Positions 1 to 9,159 of a DNA stretch of 64,000 nucleotides are shown here, piece by piece. A program made the translations under genes and the position numbers. Source of the stretch: an uncultured Carboxylicivirga sp. (GTDB lineage Bacteria > Bacteroidota > Bacteroidia > Bacteroidales > Marinilabiliaceae); NCBI GenBank assembly GCA_947491945.1, contig CANLLN010000002.1, positions 186,001 to 250,000 of the forward strand, in the 5' to 3' direction. Numbering within the stretch: the first letter of the stretch is position 1; the number at the start of each line of letters is the position of its first letter. The notes beneath the pieces were generated by a model. It was not told the DNA's origin. It searched no databases and was given only the letters and a program-made list of their open reading frames with translations.

Positions 1-1
1 A

Positions 2-652
<651 letters not shown>

Positions 653-686
653 GCACACAACAAACCAATATACTACAATTTGGAGA

Positions 687-722
687 AAAGGGGGTAAAAG
701 TAGCTATTTACCCCTTTTTTTT
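687..722 (+). terminator. Rho-independent terminator after the ABC-F gene
   Basis: Stem GGGGTAAA (691-698) pairs with TTTACCCC (707-714), loop of 8, followed directly by a long T-run. It lies 35 nt past the ABC-F stop and separates that gene from plsC. Confidence 0.8.
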
Positions 723-761
723 GTTTTTTTGCGCCCTGAATAAAACCATAATAGTATTACC

Positions 762-1493
762 ATGAAAACCATTCTTGGCTACCTCCTCACCCCAATCTTC
801 CATCTTTATTTCGGACTGGTACTGGTCATCTTTCATTTGCCCCAGGTGCTCGCTCATAAATTATTGGGCGACCACGCACGACGCAAGGTAGTTGATGCAC
901 TCAATTTCTGCCTGGTGAAGGGGCTTCACCTAATGGGCTGCCAGATTAAATTCTCAGGCCTCGACAATTTACCCGAAGATCGTCCACTCATTATCGTATC
1001 GAACCACCAAAGCCTATACGATATACCAGCGGTGGTGCATGGTTTCAGAAAACATTATCCGAAGTTTATTTCAAAAATTGAACTGGGTAAAAACCTACCC
1101 AGCATTTCCTATAACCTAAAACATGGTAAATCGGCCCTTATTGATCGAAATAACGGTTCCCAGTCGGTGAAAGAAATATTTAAACTGGGTCGCTTAATCC
1201 AGGCCAATAACTATGCAGCCTGCATTTTCCCGGAGGGTACCAGAAGCAAAACCGGTCGTGTTAAAAAATTTATGAGTGCCGGCATCAATACCCTATTGCG
1301 TGCCGCACCCAATGCACTGATCGTTCCTTTTGTTATCGATGGGCACAGCCGTATGATGTATAAAGGAATGTTCCCCTTAAAATTTGGTGAAAAAATAAAC
1401 TACACTGCCCTGTCGCCCATAGACCCCAAAGGTAAGGATGTGGAAGAATTAGTTACTGATATTCAGAAGTTAATAGAAGACAAGCTAAAGTAG
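762..1493 (+). CDS. plsC: 1-acyl-sn-glycerol-3-phosphate acyltransferase (PlsC-like)
   Basis: A 243-residue lysophosphatidic acid acyltransferase homologue that would transfer an acyl chain to the sn-2 position of lysophosphatidate in membrane phospholipid synthesis. The catalytic HX4D motif is NHQSLYD (His82, Asp87), and the glycerophosphate-binding motif FPEGTRSKTG starts at residue 156. The N-terminal hydrophobic stretch (residues 1-30) suits a membrane-associated enzyme, and the length is usual for the family. It stands alone between two terminators, so it is probably monocistronic. Substrate choice among lyso-lipids (for example lyso-amino lipids, for which PlsC paralogues exist in Bacteroidota) cannot be decided from sequence. 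Confidence 0.93.
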   Translation: MKTILGYLLTPIFHLYFGLVLVIFHLPQVLAHKLLGDHARRKVVDALNFCLVKGLHLMGCQIKFSGLDNLPEDRPLIIVSNHQSLYDIPAVVHGFRKHYPKFISKIELGKNLPSISYNLKHGKSALIDRNNGSQSVKEIFKLGRLIQANNYAACIFPEGTRSKTGRVKKFMSAGINTLLRAAPNALIVPFVIDGHSRMMYKGMFPLKFGEKINYTALSPIDPKGKDVEELVTDIQKLIEDKLK

Positions 1494-1543
1494 TAAATTA
1501 GAACAAAGGATACTAATGTTCTAAACATCTGATATTAAAGAAG

Positions 1544-1569
1544 AAACGACCCTCGGGTCGTTTTTTTTA
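1544..1569 (+). terminator. Rho-independent terminator after plsC
   Basis: ACGACC (1546-1551) and GGTCGT (1556-1561) form a tight stem with a CTCG loop followed by eight T residues. Confidence 0.8.
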
Positions 1570-1616
1570 TCCCTTTTATTCCCCTAACTTCGCTGCTTGA
1601 AATAATCATAAAGCCA

Positions 1617-3389
1617 ATGAATTTATTAAAACAACATTCATTTCACATTCCGGTATTGGGCTTGGGATATACCCTCGATACACCCATCAACGTGGCACCC
1701 TACGGTATCTCGTCGGTAATATCGCTTGTGGATGATAAACTGATGGAGCAGATGCGCGAGTTTTATTGCAATAAATTTGACTTGCCATTCAAAGCCATCT
1801 CAGACAAGGTAGAGGATTTCAGAGCCAAACGCATCACACTGTACCTGAATATGGTAGATGATCTGGTGAGTGCGAAAGTTGCGGAGCTTAAAAAATCAGC
1901 TTTTGAAAAGGGCAGCGAGCTTGAAAAATATTTTAATATGCTGCCAGACTTCTCAGCCGTCAAAGAAAAGTTTAACCTGGGTGAAAAAAGTCGCCAACTT
2001 AAGAGTGAGCTTAGCACCTGGATACAAGAGCACCTGCCGGTGGGAGACATTGATGTGAACATCATGACCAAACTGGACAAGGTAAATTATAAGGATGGTG
2101 AGCAGTTGCCCATCGAATTCAATGATGCCCATGCTGCCGTTCGAGGCTTTGCCCAAAGCAAGCTTAGCTCATCGTTGGTGCTGTCGGCAGGAATGAGTCC
2201 ACGGCTCTTTAGCTACCTGGAAAGATTCAAAGATTTTTTTCCGGATGCTGATGGAACGCTGAAAAAGAAAATCATCCTGAAGGTCAGTGATTTTCGTTCT
2301 GCACTGGTACAAGGAAAAATGCTGGCTGCCAAAGGACTGTGGGTATCGGAATACCGCATCGAAAGCGGTGTTAACTGCGGCGGTCATGCCTTCCCCACCA
2401 ATGGCGTTCTGTTTGGTCCCATCTTAGACGAGTTCAGGAACAACCGCGACAAGCTAATAGAAACCTGTAAAAGCGCCTATGAGGCCGCATTGGGTAAAAA
2501 AAATCTTCCGGTGCCTGCCGAAACACCTGTCATGAAAGTGACGGCACAAGGTGGCGTAGGTACTAACGAGGAACATCGCCTTCTAATGGATCACTATCGC
2601 ATGGACGGCGTTGGCTGGGGCACTCCCTTCCTGTTGGTACCTGAAGCCATCAGTATCGATCAGAAAACCCTTGACCTGCTAAAAAAAGCCAAGGAGAAAG
2701 ACCTTTACTTCAGTGGCCTGTCACCCCTGGGTGTTCCCTTTAACAGCGTTAAATGGGCTTCCATGAGCGAACAACGCTTGGCAAATGCCGCAAAAGGACA
2801 ACACGGCATGCCTTGCACTAAGCAATATTTAAAATACAACACCGAGTACACCGATAAACCAATCTGCACGGCCTCTAAGCAATACCAGAGCAAGAAACTG
2901 GCTGAACTGGAGGCTCAAAACCTACCGGAAGCAGATTATAAGCGTGCTTACGATGCTATTATCGAGAAAGAGTGCTTGTGTGTGGGATTGGGAGTTTCAC
3001 TGCTTGAGTCAAAAGGGATACAGATTGGAACCAGCGATAAGGTAACAGTTTGCCCGGGACCCAACCTGGCCTATTTCTCCAACGAAATGAGTCTTAAGGA
3101 CATGGTGGATCATATCTATGGTCGTAAGAATGTACTGGATGACCGCCCGCGCCCACACATGTTTATCAAGGAGCTGGGTATGTATTTGGATATTTTTAAG
3201 AATCGCTTGGAAAACTATCTGCGACAGCCGGATGATGCCAAAGAGCAAAAGCAGCTTAAAGCGTTTCAGAAAAATATTATGGACGGTGTGGCCTACTACA
3301 CAAGTCTGTTTAAGGACAAAAAACAAGATGTACTAGCACAACTGGAAGAGCTACTGAATAGCTATCCGGTTATTAAGCACGATATGTAA
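1617..3389 (+). CDS. Large conserved protein of unknown function, weakly nitronate-monooxygenase-like
   Basis: I do not recognise a named family with confidence. The 590-residue product has no signal peptide or membrane segment and looks cytosolic. It opens with hydrophobic beta-strand-like segments (PVLGLGYTLDTPINVAPYG, residues 12-30). At 251-258 it has GVNCGGHA, reminiscent of the flavin-binding loop of nitronate monooxygenases (consensus EAGGH), and later KVTAQGGVGTNEEH (about 308-321). That pattern suggests a TIM-barrel, possibly flavin-binding protein, but this is inference from short motifs. There are about ten cysteines, including an ECLCVG cluster, and a helical C-terminal tail. It is flanked by terminators and appears monocistronic. 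Confidence 0.8.
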   Translation: MNLLKQHSFHIPVLGLGYTLDTPINVAPYGISSVISLVDDKLMEQMREFYCNKFDLPFKAISDKVEDFRAKRITLYLNMVDDLVSAKVAELKKSAFEKGSELEKYFNMLPDFSAVKEKFNLGEKSRQLKSELSTWIQEHLPVGDIDVNIMTKLDKVNYKDGEQLPIEFNDAHAAVRGFAQSKLSSSLVLSAGMSPRLFSYLERFKDFFPDADGTLKKKIILKVSDFRSALVQGKMLAAKGLWVSEYRIESGVNCGGHAFPTNGVLFGPILDEFRNNRDKLIETCKSAYEAALGKKNLPVPAETPVMKVTAQGGVGTNEEHRLLMDHYRMDGVGWGTPFLLVPEAISIDQKTLDLLKKAKEKDLYFSGLSPLGVPFNSVKWASMSEQRLANAAKGQHGMPCTKQYLKYNTEYTDKPICTASKQYQSKKLAELEAQNLPEADYKRAYDAIIEKECLCVGLGVSLLESKGIQIGTSDKVTVCPGPNLAYFSNEMSLKDMVDHIYGRKNVLDDRPRPHMFIKELGMYLDIFKNRLENYLRQPDDAKEQKQLKAFQKNIMDGVAYYTSLFKDKKQDVLAQLEELLNSYPVIKHDM

Positions 3390-3398
3390 AGAAAAGAT

Positions 3399-3458
3399 GG
3401 GGATGTCCGGTAATTAAGCTTGACACGAGCGCTATATATTGCCGGACACCCTCTTTAT
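3399..3458. terminator. Shared terminator between convergent genes
   Basis: GGG-A-TGTCCGG (3400-3410) pairs with CCGGACACCC (3442-3451) with one bulged A. A T-rich tail follows on the plus strand. It sits between the stop of the 590-residue gene and the stop of tilS. Confidence 0.6.
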
Positions 3459-3473
3459 ATTTTAGCCCTTAGC

Positions 3474-4817
3474 CTATAAAGAATCTGCCAATTTTAAGGC
3501 TATTTCCACGATGCGACGGGTACGATTGCTCACCTTGTAACGCTCATCAATACGCTTACCTAGCACCCACACAATATCCTCGCCACTCAGCAGCAACCAG
3601 GCATCTTCTTTATCTTTCAAACTGTATTTTTCATCGATGAAGAAATCGCTTAGTTTCTTAAAGCCCTTCATGCCCAGCGGCACAAAGGCATCGCCCTGCT
3701 TCCATTTACGCACTAAAAGAGGAAAATCTAGTAAATCGGCATCCAAATGAATAAGGGTTGACTGACGTGAAAAGCGAAAATCATCCGGTTTCTCATACAC
3801 CTTCACCTCCATCGTCAAGGCAGCCTTGGTAGTTCCTTCTTCCAACCAAAAATGCTGCACACCGATGTCTTCAATTGGCAACACCAACAGGTTATGCCGG
3901 TCTTTAATCAACCGATGGGTGCTACTAAAAAACTGTTTTCCTGATCGACCATGCAGCTGTTTTACCACTTCACCCACCACGGCTGAATTAAAACCATAAG
4001 GCCTTAAAACCTCAAACAGCAAGGAGGCGCAATGCGGATAATCATCCAGCCTTGAAATAGGAATCATCACCTTATTATCCTCTACTACTACATCCGTATC
4101 GATAAAACGCGACACCTCGCTCTCCAACAATAAAGCCGCATCGTTCAGGTGCCTCAGATTGGCCTGCATGGTCTCAAAAAAAGTTGGATTCATTTGCTCA
4201 AATACAGGAATAAGCTCGTGGCGAATTTTATTGCGCATAAACTTAGTATCATCGTTAGAGGCATCGTGCCGGTAAGCAATTTGCTGCTCGGAACAATAAC
4301 GCTCAAGAACCAAACGCTTGCAGCTGAGTAAAGGACGCAACACCTTACCGTGACGATAGCGGATACCGCTTAATCCTCGTACACCTGTACCCCGAACCAG
4401 ATTCAGAAAGAAGGTTTCGATGGCATCATTACCATGATGGCCGGTCACCACAGCATCAAGGCCATGCTCTGCCATCAAGGCATCAAACCAGCTATAACGC
4501 AAGTCGCGAGCTGCCATCTCAATGGACACCTTATACCGTGAAGCATAGCCCGTGGTGTCAAAACGGCGGGTGTGCAAGGGAATGGCGCGGGCTTGACAAA
4601 AACTAGTGACCAGTTGCTCATCAGCATCAGACTCCTGACCACGAAGCTGAAAGTTGCAGTGTGCTGCCACCACAGAATAACCAGCATCGGCAAGCACATT
4701 GAGCAAAGCCATTGAGTCGGCACCGCCGCTGGTGGCCACCAGTAACTTATCGTGTGACGATGCTCCACAGCGTGCCGTCATCACTTTTCTAATTGCTTCT
4801 GTATCGAGGATTTGCAT
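3474..4817 (-). CDS. tilS: tRNA(Ile)-lysidine synthase
   Basis: TilS ligates lysine to C34 of tRNA-Ile(CAU), which changes its decoding from AUG to AUA. The N-terminal ATP-pyrophosphatase PP-loop SGGADS is at residues 30-35, and typical downstream motifs are present (GHHGNDAIETFFLNLVRGTG near 126-145, FMRNKIRHELIP near 194-205). The remaining ~200 residues form the TilS substrate-binding C-terminal part, ending in the usual KRIDERYKV region. Length (447) is normal. It starts 4 nt after the pabB stop, so the two are probably cotranscribed. Confidence 0.95.
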   Translation of the reverse strand: MQILDTEAIRKVMTARCGASSHDKLLVATSGGADSMALLNVLADAGYSVVAAHCNFQLRGQESDADEQLVTSFCQARAIPLHTRRFDTTGYASRYKVSIEMAARDLRYSWFDALMAEHGLDAVVTGHHGNDAIETFFLNLVRGTGVRGLSGIRYRHGKVLRPLLSCKRLVLERYCSEQQIAYRHDASNDDTKFMRNKIRHELIPVFEQMNPTFFETMQANLRHLNDAALLLESEVSRFIDTDVVVEDNKVMIPISRLDDYPHCASLLFEVLRPYGFNSAVVGEVVKQLHGRSGKQFFSSTHRLIKDRHNLLVLPIEDIGVQHFWLEEGTTKAALTMEVKVYEKPDDFRFSRQSTLIHLDADLLDFPLLVRKWKQGDAFVPLGMKGFKKLSDFFIDEKYSLKDKEDAWLLLSGEDIVWVLGKRIDERYKVSNRTRRIVEIALKLADSL

Positions 4818-4821
4818 TGTA

Positions 4822-6123
4822 TCAGGGTTTAATATTAAACACTTTCATAATGGCCGATGCTTTTAGCAGGCATTCGTCATATTCTTTCTGTGCATCGGAT
4901 TGATTCGTAATAGCTCCCCCCACCATAAAGGAAGCACACTGCTTCTTGCGATTATATAGAACACTGCGAATCACTACATTAAAATCAAAATCACCGTTGG
5001 GTGAGACATAGCCCACAGCTCCGCTATAGAGTCCCCGCCGGCTTTTCTCATATTTTTCAATCAGCTGCATGGCACTAATTTTTGGCGCCCCAGTCATGGA
5101 TCCCATGGGAAAAGAGGCTTTGATGGCATCTAGCCATGTTTTTCCCTCATCCAACTCTGCCGATATGGTAGATATCATCTGATGAACCTGGCGAAAGGAG
5201 TAAATGCCGCACAGCTCGTCCACCTTAACCGTCCCTCGAGCCGCTACCTGCGACAGATCGTTACGTACCAGGTCGCAGATCATAATATTTTCTGCCCTTT
5301 CCTTCTCTGACTGCAAGAGATATTCCTTATTGCCTTTATCGATTAAAGGATTGGAATGACGGGGCGAAGTGCCTTTTATGGGTTGCGAAACAAGGCGGCA
5401 GCCCTCCTTCTTCAAGTAACGCTCGGGCGAAGCTCCCATTAAAAATTTATCGTGGCACTTGACAAAAGCGGAAAATGGCGTGGGCGATATTTCCCTTAGG
5501 CGCTGATACACCCAATGGGGCTCAGTATCAAGGTGCTGAATAAAGAACTCCATACAATAATTCAGCTCATAAATATCTCCCCGCTGAATGTGCCATAATA
5601 TTTGCTCAATAGCCTCAAGGTATTCAGCATGCGAAACCTGCTGATTTAATTTCAGATTGACCGGCAGCTCACCAGCGGGACGATAAGGCATCAAGGAATC
5701 GATGTAAGCTAATACCGATGCTTCATCATCTTCAGGTTCTGAATAACTCACCTGCCACTTATCGCCATCGTACAAGAAGAGATAGCGCGGACGAAAGAAG
5801 TTAAGCACCGGCATCCCGATACGATCAGGTAACTGGGAGCTGAGATCCTCCAACTCATTTTTTAAGTCGTAGGACAGGAATCCCAACAGCCAATCATTGT
5901 GCTGATGATGGAAGGAATGAAGCTGATGAAAATCCTGACAAGGAGGCTCAAGTGCCTGTAGGCCGGCAATAAAATCATAATGCCGCTTACCCTGCTGATG
6001 GCCCCTTGCTTTAAAACCATTGCTATCCAACACTACAGCGTGCCCTTCACCGATAGAAGCCTGACACAACTGCTGCTTGAATAATTCACCATCTTCGGGA
6101 TGAATATCGAGGTATTTACGCAT
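4822..6123 (-). CDS. pabB: Aminodeoxychorismate synthase component I
   Basis: PabB converts chorismate plus ammonia to 4-amino-4-deoxychorismate for folate synthesis. The chorismate-binding core is intact: PIKGTSPR at 248-255, DLVRNDL at 284-290 and GSMTGAPK at 341-348. The Lys in PIKGT (residue 250) is characteristic of PabB, whereas anthranilate synthase TrpE has Ala there. No glutamine amidotransferase (PabA) or lyase (PabC) gene lies beside it in the window. The gene directly precedes tilS on the minus strand. Confidence 0.92.
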   Translation of the reverse strand: MRKYLDIHPEDGELFKQQLCQASIGEGHAVVLDSNGFKARGHQQGKRHYDFIAGLQALEPPCQDFHQLHSFHHQHNDWLLGFLSYDLKNELEDLSSQLPDRIGMPVLNFFRPRYLFLYDGDKWQVSYSEPEDDEASVLAYIDSLMPYRPAGELPVNLKLNQQVSHAEYLEAIEQILWHIQRGDIYELNYCMEFFIQHLDTEPHWVYQRLREISPTPFSAFVKCHDKFLMGASPERYLKKEGCRLVSQPIKGTSPRHSNPLIDKGNKEYLLQSEKERAENIMICDLVRNDLSQVAARGTVKVDELCGIYSFRQVHQMISTISAELDEGKTWLDAIKASFPMGSMTGAPKISAMQLIEKYEKSRRGLYSGAVGYVSPNGDFDFNVVIRSVLYNRKKQCASFMVGGAITNQSDAQKEYDECLLKASAIMKVFNIKP

Positions 6124-6273
6124 TTTGCAAAAGTAGGAAAAAATGAGTTAAGTATTTTCCAACAGTGCAGCTCCCAGGGAGCACACTTAGCTATCACAAA
6201 ATCTCTTAATTCCGCCAATTAAGCTAACACCTCAAAGATGATTCCGGAGGGACTTCATATGCATAACACTCTA

Positions 6274-6310
6274 CCAAAAAGAGCACACCAGGGATGATGT
6301 GCTCTTTCTT
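6274..6310 (-). terminator. Terminator of the 2-oxoacid oxidoreductase operon
   Basis: Perfect 10-bp stem AAAGAGCACA (6278-6287) with TGTGCTCTTT (6298-6307). Read on the minus strand it ends in a T-run, 20 nt past the gamma-subunit stop. Confidence 0.75.
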
Positions 6311-6328
6311 GGATATGAACAAGTTGGA

Positions 6329-6883
6329 TTACTCCACCAACGATACTTCTTTAATAATCTGGGCTCCCTGATCAATGGCCTTCTCATTCATCGGAATAAG
6401 ATGGTGGTGACGCTCTGGCAGGGATTTCTTCAGGCCGGCTATTACATTCTCCATTTTCACCAACGGCTTCACCTTCAGGTAGGCACCCAACACAATCATG
6501 TTAAAGGTTTTAACAGCGTGCATACGAGCCGCCTCTTCGGTGGCATCCACGCGGAAAATATTGATATCGGTGCGTTCGGGATGACGTGTGATACCATTAC
6601 CATCGTAAATTAGGGTACCCCCCGGCTTCACATCCTTCTCAAATTTATCCATCGACTGCTGATTAAGAATGATGGCCGTATCGTATTCGTGCAGGATGGG
6701 TGAGCTGATACGCTCGTCGCTTAAGATAACCGTTACATTGGCTGTACCTCCGCGCATCTCTGGGCCGTAAGCGGGCATCCATGACACTTCCATATCTTGC
6801 ATCACACCCGAGTAAGCCAGTATTTTACCCATTGAGAGCACACCCTGACCACCAAATCCGGCTATAATTATTTCTTCTTTCAT
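6329..6883 (-). CDS. 2-oxoacid:ferredoxin oxidoreductase, gamma subunit
   Basis: The gamma subunit (184 residues) of a heterotetrameric 2-oxoacid:ferredoxin oxidoreductase, which decarboxylates a 2-oxoacid to acyl-CoA and reduces ferredoxin. It has the family opening GFGGQGVLSMGKIL (residues 9-22) and the MPAYGPEMRGGTANV segment (37-51). It is the last gene of an operon in the order delta, alpha, beta, gamma. The operon matches both 2-oxoglutarate (Kor) and branched-chain 2-oxoisovalerate (Vor) enzymes, and I cannot assign the substrate from sequence, so no gene symbol is given. Confidence 0.9.
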   Translation of the reverse strand: MKEEIIIAGFGGQGVLSMGKILAYSGVMQDMEVSWMPAYGPEMRGGTANVTVILSDERISSPILHEYDTAIILNQQSMDKFEKDVKPGGTLIYDGNGITRHPERTDINIFRVDATEEAARMHAVKTFNMIVLGAYLKVKPLVKMENVIAGLKKSLPERHHHLIPMNEKAIDQGAQIIKEVSLVE

Positions 6884-6912
6884 TTCTTAAAATTTTAAAA
6901 AATTAAACCGAA

Positions 6913-7677
6913 CTACTCGTTTTTCATATCACCCAAGGGGTAATAGGGAAACATATTTTCTTCCATCCACTCGTTGGCTTTAGTAGGTGTCATCTTCCAA
7001 CCTGAGCTACAGGTTGATACCACCTCTACCAGCGAAGTACCCTTGTTGGCCGCCTGATTCTCAAAGGCCTTCCGCAAAGCTTTTTTGGTTTTGCGTACGT
7101 TGGCAGCCGTGTGCACCGACTGACGTGTAACGTAACAGGTACCGGGCAGCTGAGCCAGCAGTTCTGAAATCTTAATAGGCGCTCCATCGTGGCTTACATC
7201 CCGTCCGGCAGGACAGGTAGAAGCCGGCATACCGGGCAGCGTAGTAGGGGCCATCTGGCCACCTGTCATACCATAGATACCGTTATTGATAAACACCATC
7301 ACAATGTTTTCGCCACGGTTACAAGCGTGAATGGTTTCGGCGGTACCAATGGCAGCCAAGTCACCATCTCCCTGATAGGAGAAAACATATTTTTCGGGCA
7401 TCAAACGCTTAACAGCAGTTGCGAGGGCAGGCGCACGACCGTGAGCGGCTTCCTGCCAATCGATTTCCAGGTAATTGTAGGCCAGTACAGAACATCCAAC
7501 AGGTGCAATACCAATTGTCGTTTCCTGTATTCCCATTTCTTCAATTACCTCAGCAATTAATTTATGCACTGTACCATGGCTACATCCGGGGCAGTAGTGC
7601 ATCACATTATCGGTAAGAACATCAGTCTTTTTGTAGATGATGTTTTCAGGTTTTATAATTGTGTTTATATCTGACAT
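6913..7677 (-). CDS. 2-oxoacid:ferredoxin oxidoreductase, beta (TPP-binding) subunit
   Basis: The thiamine-diphosphate-binding subunit (254 residues). It shows CPGCSHGTVHKLI (29-41), the GDGD motif inside SYQGDGDLAAIG (about 99-110) and the metal-binding NNGIYGMTGGQMAPT (about 131-145) typical of the family. The start is 3 nt after the alpha-subunit stop, indicating tight translational coupling. As in related four-subunit enzymes, the Fe-S clusters are supplied by the separate ferredoxin-like subunit upstream. Confidence 0.92.
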   Translation of the reverse strand: MSDINTIIKPENIIYKKTDVLTDNVMHYCPGCSHGTVHKLIAEVIEEMGIQETTIGIAPVGCSVLAYNYLEIDWQEAAHGRAPALATAVKRLMPEKYVFSYQGDGDLAAIGTAETIHACNRGENIVMVFINNGIYGMTGGQMAPTTLPGMPASTCPAGRDVSHDGAPIKISELLAQLPGTCYVTRQSVHTAANVRKTKKALRKAFENQAANKGTSLVEVVSTCSSGWKMTPTKANEWMEENMFPYYPLGDMKNE

Positions 7678-7680
7678 TGC

Positions 7681-8763
7681 TTATCCTCCAATTAATTTTT
7701 GCTCCAAGGCTTCCACCACTTCACCGGGTGAATGCACGGCACCACCAAAACGACCAAAATGCTCGACGGGCACAGCTCCGTTAACAGCTAGTTTTACATC
7801 TTCAACCATTTGACCGGCGCTCATCTCCACCGATAGCATACCTTTTACCTGCTTAGCATATTTCTGCAATTGCTCTACCGGGAATGGATATAAAGTAATG
7901 GGACGTAACATCCCCACCTTAATGCCCTTCTCGCGGGCCAGCTCAACGGATTTTTGACAAATACGTGCACTTGAGCCATAGGCAATAATCAGATATTCGG
8001 CATCCTCGCACAGTACCTCTTCAAACAGCACCTCGCTGGCTTCGACCTGCTGATATTTATTTTGCAACTTATGGTTAAAGGCCTCCTGTACCGAAGATTC
8101 GAGTTGCACAGAGGTAATGATATTACGGCCACGATCCTTTTTCTTACCGGTGGTAGCCCAAGGATGGTTTTCCTCGATATACTCACTGGTCCATCGTGGT
8201 TTAAACTCTTTTAACTCTACTTTCTCCATCATCTGGCCAATTACACCATCTGACAGAATCATAACAGGATTACGATATTTAAAGGCCAAGTCAAAGGCTG
8301 TCTCTACAAAATCGGCCATTTCCTGCACGGAAGCCGGGGCTAAGGTGATTAACTTATAATCGCCATGTCCGCCCCCTTTCACCGACTGGAAATAATCGGA
8401 CTGAGCCGGCTGTATCGTACCCAGTCCAGGGCCTCCACGCACCACATTAACCACCACGCAGGGCAACTCGGCACCAGCCAGATAAGTTAAGCCTTCCTGC
8501 ATCAAACTCACACCCGGACTTGATGAAGAAGTCATTACGCGCTTGCCGCAACCGGCACCGCCATATACCATATTAATTGATGCTATTTCACTTTCGGCCT
8601 GCAGTACAACCATCCCGGTCGTCTCCCAGGGCTTCTCGGCCATCAGCGTTTCCATCACCTCCGATTGCGGAGTAATGGGGTAACCGAAGTAACCATCCAC
8701 ACCAGCACGGATAGCGGCTTCAGCAATCGCCTCATTGCCTTTCATTAATTTCAGTTCTCTCAT
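7681..8763 (-). CDS. 2-oxoacid:ferredoxin oxidoreductase, alpha subunit (KorA/VorB type)
   Basis: A 360-residue alpha subunit with the pyrimidine-binding N-terminal domain (GNEAIAEAAIRAGVDGYFGY at 9-28, PITPQSEVME at 29-38) and a C-terminal transketolase-like domain (YGSSARICQKSVE). The segment TSSSSPGVSLMQEGLTYL near 77-94 is typical of this subunit. Bacteroidota relatives are usually annotated as 3-methyl-2-oxobutanoate dehydrogenase subunit VorB, but that name is a family label rather than proven specificity. Confidence 0.9.
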   Translation of the reverse strand: MRELKLMKGNEAIAEAAIRAGVDGYFGYPITPQSEVMETLMAEKPWETTGMVVLQAESEIASINMVYGGAGCGKRVMTSSSSPGVSLMQEGLTYLAGAELPCVVVNVVRGGPGLGTIQPAQSDYFQSVKGGGHGDYKLITLAPASVQEMADFVETAFDLAFKYRNPVMILSDGVIGQMMEKVELKEFKPRWTSEYIEENHPWATTGKKKDRGRNIITSVQLESSVQEAFNHKLQNKYQQVEASEVLFEEVLCEDAEYLIIAYGSSARICQKSVELAREKGIKVGMLRPITLYPFPVEQLQKYAKQVKGMLSVEMSAGQMVEDVKLAVNGAVPVEHFGRFGGAVHSPGEVVEALEQKLIGG

Positions 8764-8794
8764 CTGTAACTAAATTTCCTTTATGAGTTTTACA

Positions 8795-9031
8795 TTAAGC
8801 AGTTGCACCTGCCTTAGCGCGATAAACAGTGATACAAGTGTCGGGACAAACAATCCCGCAATTAGCACAACCAATGCAGTTGTCAGGATGCGCCATGTAG
8901 GCATAATGATATCCTTTGCCATTAACTTCGGCAGCTAATTCTATTACTTTTGTGGGACAAGCAGTTACACAAACGCCACAGCCTTTGCATTTTACCTCGT
9001 CAACCACAATTGCACCTTTTGCTTTTGCCAT
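8795..9031 (-). CDS. 2Fe4S-cluster ferredoxin-like delta subunit of the 2-oxoacid oxidoreductase
   Basis: A 78-residue protein with two complete CxxCxxCxxxCP motifs: CKGCGVCVTACP (residues 15-26) and CIGCANCGIVCP (52-63). Each can bind a [4Fe-4S] cluster. It is the first gene of the operon and would carry electrons from the catalytic subunits to free ferredoxin. It begins the transcript 31 nt ahead of the alpha subunit; a TAAATTTG promoter -7 candidate lies 26 nt upstream of the start. Confidence 0.9.
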   Translation of the reverse strand: MAKAKGAIVVDEVKCKGCGVCVTACPTKVIELAAEVNGKGYHYAYMAHPDNCIGCANCGIVCPDTCITVYRAKAGATA

Positions 9032-9056
9032 ATTATTGAGTCTTTATTAGTTGTTA

Positions 9057-9064
9057 CAAATTTA
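9057..9064 (-). promoter_or_regulatory. Candidate Bacteroidota -7 promoter element for the 2-oxoacid oxidoreductase operon
   Basis: TAAATTTG on the minus strand matches TAnnTTTG and lies 26 nt before the ferredoxin-subunit start. I found no convincing -33 TTG at the expected distance, so the call is weak. Confidence 0.35.
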
Positions 9065-9159
9065 TACTTATCCTTCGATTTTCTATATGACGACCATCAG
9101 TATTCACTTGTTTATAAAGGATATAAACAAGCTTACAACTTATCACCAATTACCTGAAA

